A stretch of 64,000 bases of DNA from an uncultured Brachybacterium sp. (lineage in GTDB: Bacteria > Actinomycetota > Actinomycetes > Actinomycetales > Dermabacteraceae): assembly GCF_947500705.1 (NCBI RefSeq), contig NZ_CANMSY010000004.1, positions 1 through 64,000 of the forward strand. Direction: 5' to 3'. The position numbers and the translations under genes are program-made. The notes below the pieces were generated by a model. It did no database searches. It saw nothing but the letters and a program-made list of their open reading frames with translations, and was not told the DNA's origin. This document shows positions 62,451 to 64,000 of the stretch, piece after piece (position 1 is the first letter of the stretch; each line of letters starts with the position of its first letter).

Positions 62451-63290
62451 TCAGCGCGCCGGCCCGTCGAGCATCGCGTCATAGCCGGAGCGGAAATCCG
62501 GGTGCACGAGCGCACCGAGGAGAGCGGCCATCCGTGACCCGTCCAGCACCGTGCCGTGGCCGGGGTCCGGCTCCTCGGCGGGCGGGACGGGCAGCGCGAG
62601 TCGGCCCGCGAGGTGGGTGACCACCTCCCCGAGACGCACCGGCGCACCGTCGACGGCGTGCAGGAGCGGAGGCGGATCCGGATGCACCAGCAGGGTGAGG
62701 AGCACTCGCGCGAGATCCTCTTCATGGATACGGTTCGTGCGTCGGCGGTGCGCGACGGGGCGTCCCTCGCGCACCGTGCGCAGCAGCCGATCCCGTCCCG
62801 GGCCGTAGATCCCGGCCGGTCGCACCACGATCGCGCCGAAGAGCTCCGCGGCGACCTGCTCTCCCCGCAGGAGGCTCCGGGCCCGGGCCGTGAGCGGCTG
62901 CGGGGAGTCCTCCTCGGTGAGCACAGGAGCGGGATCGGCCTGCTGCGCATATCCCTCGAACACCCGGGTGGAGGAGACGAACACCGTGCGCGCCGGCCGA
63001 TGGGGCAGCGCGGCCGCCAGATGGCGCAGCGGTGTCTCGTACCCGTCGGCCCCCTCCGGCGGAGGCAGCGTGATCACCATCGCGTCGCACGCGGGCAGGG
63101 ACTCCTCCAGAGGCGCGGACAGGTCCGCGGCGACAGGGCGGAAGCCGCGCGGCACGGCGTGGGGATCGCGGCGGAGCGCGAGCACCTCGCCACCGCCGTC
63201 GACGAGCGCTGCGCCGGCACGTCGGCCGAGACGTCCACAGCCCACCCAGAGCGTGCGAGCTGGGACGCGGGGCGGTACCGGTTCCGTCAC
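62451..63290 (-). CDS. NAD(P)-dependent epimerase/dehydratase-like protein
   Basis: 279 residues from GTG 63290, which overlaps the preceding stop (GTGA) and follows GAGGAGGAG. Rossmann motif at the start (WVGCGRLGRRAGAAL), VFVSSTRVFEGY with the SDR serine region, then VVRPAGIYGPGRDRLL as in YeeZ-like atypical extended SDRs. The YxxxK motif is not obvious, so catalysis is uncertain. Confidence 0.8.
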   Translation of the reverse strand: MTEPVPPRVPARTLWVGCGRLGRRAGAALVDGGGEVLALRRDPHAVPRGFRPVAADLSAPLEESLPACDAMVITLPPPEGADGYETPLRHLAAALPHRPARTVFVSSTRVFEGYAQQADPAPVLTEEDSPQPLTARARSLLRGEQVAAELFGAIVVRPAGIYGPGRDRLLRTVREGRPVAHRRRTNRIHEEDLARVLLTLLVHPDPPPLLHAVDGAPVRLGEVVTHLAGRLALPVPPAEEPDPGHGTVLDGSRMAALLGALVHPDFRSGYDAMLDGPAR

Positions 63291-63487
63291 TTCTCCTCCT
63301 CCTCGGTGTACACGCGCTGCCGCTCGCGCTGGCCGTGGGTGAGGCTGCGCATATCGGTGCCCTTGTCGAAGCTCGAGCCCAGCGCGCCGGCGACCACGCC
63401 CCTCGCCGCGCTCAGCCACGCGATGTCCAGATACCGCGCGCCGCTCGCGGAGACCGGCGCCGACGGCCGGTTCTGTGCATGATCCAT
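63287..63487 (-). CDS. Small protein with a YLxxAWLSA...AGALGSxFD motif
   Basis: 66 residues from the ATG at 63487 (GGGAGG 9 nt upstream). Residues about 19-40 (YLDIAWLSAARGVVAGALGS) match the C-terminal part of the broken membrane protein at 51532-52466 (YLRLAWLSASMGTLAGALGS). So it may be a single-domain relative or relic. Coupled to the epimerase-like gene. Confidence 0.6.
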   Translation of the reverse strand: MDHAQNRPSAPVSASGARYLDIAWLSAARGVVAGALGSSFDKGTDMRSLTHGQRERQRVYTEEEEK

Positions 63488-63625
63488 GGACCACAGCCTC
63501 CCAGATCCTGTCGGCACCGACAGCACACCGCTGCGCAGGGTGCTCCCCGGTCCTAGAGTGAGCGGTGTCCCACGCCGCCCGCCGCGAGCGCTCCCGGCAC
63601 CGTCAGCACCATGAGGAGCGAAGAC

Positions 63626-64000
63626 ATGACCACCCGCTTCCCGCCTGCCGCAACCGAGAGAGCCCCGTCCCCGTGGTCCGGACCGCTCGGTCGGGCCGGT
63701 GCTCGTTGCGCACAGGTCCTGCTGATCGCCGCGGTCGTCGTCGGCGCCGCCTGGCTCCTCCGCCGGGTCATGGTGGTGGTCGTCGCCGTCCTCGTGGCAT
63801 GGATCCTCGCCACCGCGGTCGCCCCACTGGTGCGCTGGCTGCTGGCCAAGGGCTGGCCCCCGCTGGCCGCCACCGCCGTGTCCTTCCTGGGCATCGTGGT
63901 CGTGGCCGCCGCGGTGCTCGGCGGTGTGGTCCTCGCGTTCCGTGCCGAGTGGGACACCCTGGTGAGCTCGACCGCGAACAGCACGGAGGAGCTGCGGGCC
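63626..64000 (+). CDS. AI-2E family transporter, N-terminal part (cut by window end)
   Basis: 125 codons to the edge, no stop. AGGAGCGAAGAC precedes the ATG. Three hydrophobic segments (QVLLIAAVVVGAAWLL, VVVVAVLVAWILATAVAPLV and VSFLGIVVVAAAVLGGVVLAF) followed by a polar region fit the AI-2E/PerM family of exporters. Substrate unknown. Confidence 0.75.
   Translation, partial: MTTRFPPAATERAPSPWSGPLGRAGARCAQVLLIAAVVVGAAWLLRRVMVVVVAVLVAWILATAVAPLVRWLLAKGWPPLAATAVSFLGIVVVAAAVLGGVVLAFRAEWDTLVSSTANSTEELRA

Overview
The window is high-GC DNA with actinobacterial gene style: frequent GTG starts, ATGA/GTGA stop-start overlaps, GAF-ANTAR regulators, leaderless-looking starts and a Tat signal. A Micrococcales genome (for example Brachybacterium or a relative) fits, but this is judged by eye and not by comparison. 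No rRNA, tRNA, CRISPR array or intact insertion sequence was seen.

Region 1 (1-2.3 kb): an M23 metallopeptidase and a single-pass exported protein of unknown role.

Region 2 (2.4-36.2 kb): a large cell-surface polysaccharide island. WecB and WecC would supply UDP-ManNAc and UDP-ManNAcA. A two-component ABC exporter (TagG/TagH or Wzm/Wzt type) would move the finished glycan out. The assembly genes are GT4 enzymes, a 1564-residue fusion of several glycosyltransferase-like modules, a CgeB/GT4 fusion, an FkbM methyltransferase with a long coiled coil, a hexapeptide acetyltransferase and an asparagine-synthase-like enzyme lacking the glutaminase cysteine. There are also three heparinase II/III-fold proteins without signal peptides, and two proteins combining DUF6270 with an alpha/beta hydrolase in opposite domain orders. 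A Tat-exported beta-propeller lies inside the island. The left part runs on the plus strand and the right part (36.2 to 27.5 kb) on the minus strand; they converge at a hairpin near 27.43 kb. An AT-rich stretch with a transposase-like remnant (about 21.0-21.3 kb) suggests assembly by transfer.

Region 3 (36.3-42.7 kb): a taurine/sulfonate/nitrate-type ABC importer whose permease has lost its 5' end, back to back with an amidohydrolase that has also lost its 5' end. Then come a small two-gene DUF6338 unit, an Arr-type rifampin ADP-ribosyltransferase with a duplicated 3' scar upstream of the DUF6338 unit, and a GAP/LysE-like membrane protein.

Region 4 (43.2-64 kb): a stress and regulation region. 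It holds a broken LuxR/MalT-type regulator, an MFS transporter, two DUF4383 paralogues, a KGG-repeat stress protein, STAS proteins, a pyruvate-oxidase-like ThDP enzyme, a manganese catalase, a frameshifted molybdopterin oxidoreductase, three GAF-ANTAR regulators, a TetR regulator, a nucleotide-sugar-epimerase-like protein and the start of an AI-2E family transporter. Four of these genes share an upstream element (CCGATCGG/GGTCNGNCTCCTT followed 20-21 nt later by a TANNNT box), which points to a local regulon. Several genes between 38.9 and 58.3 kb are truncated, internally deleted or frameshifted.
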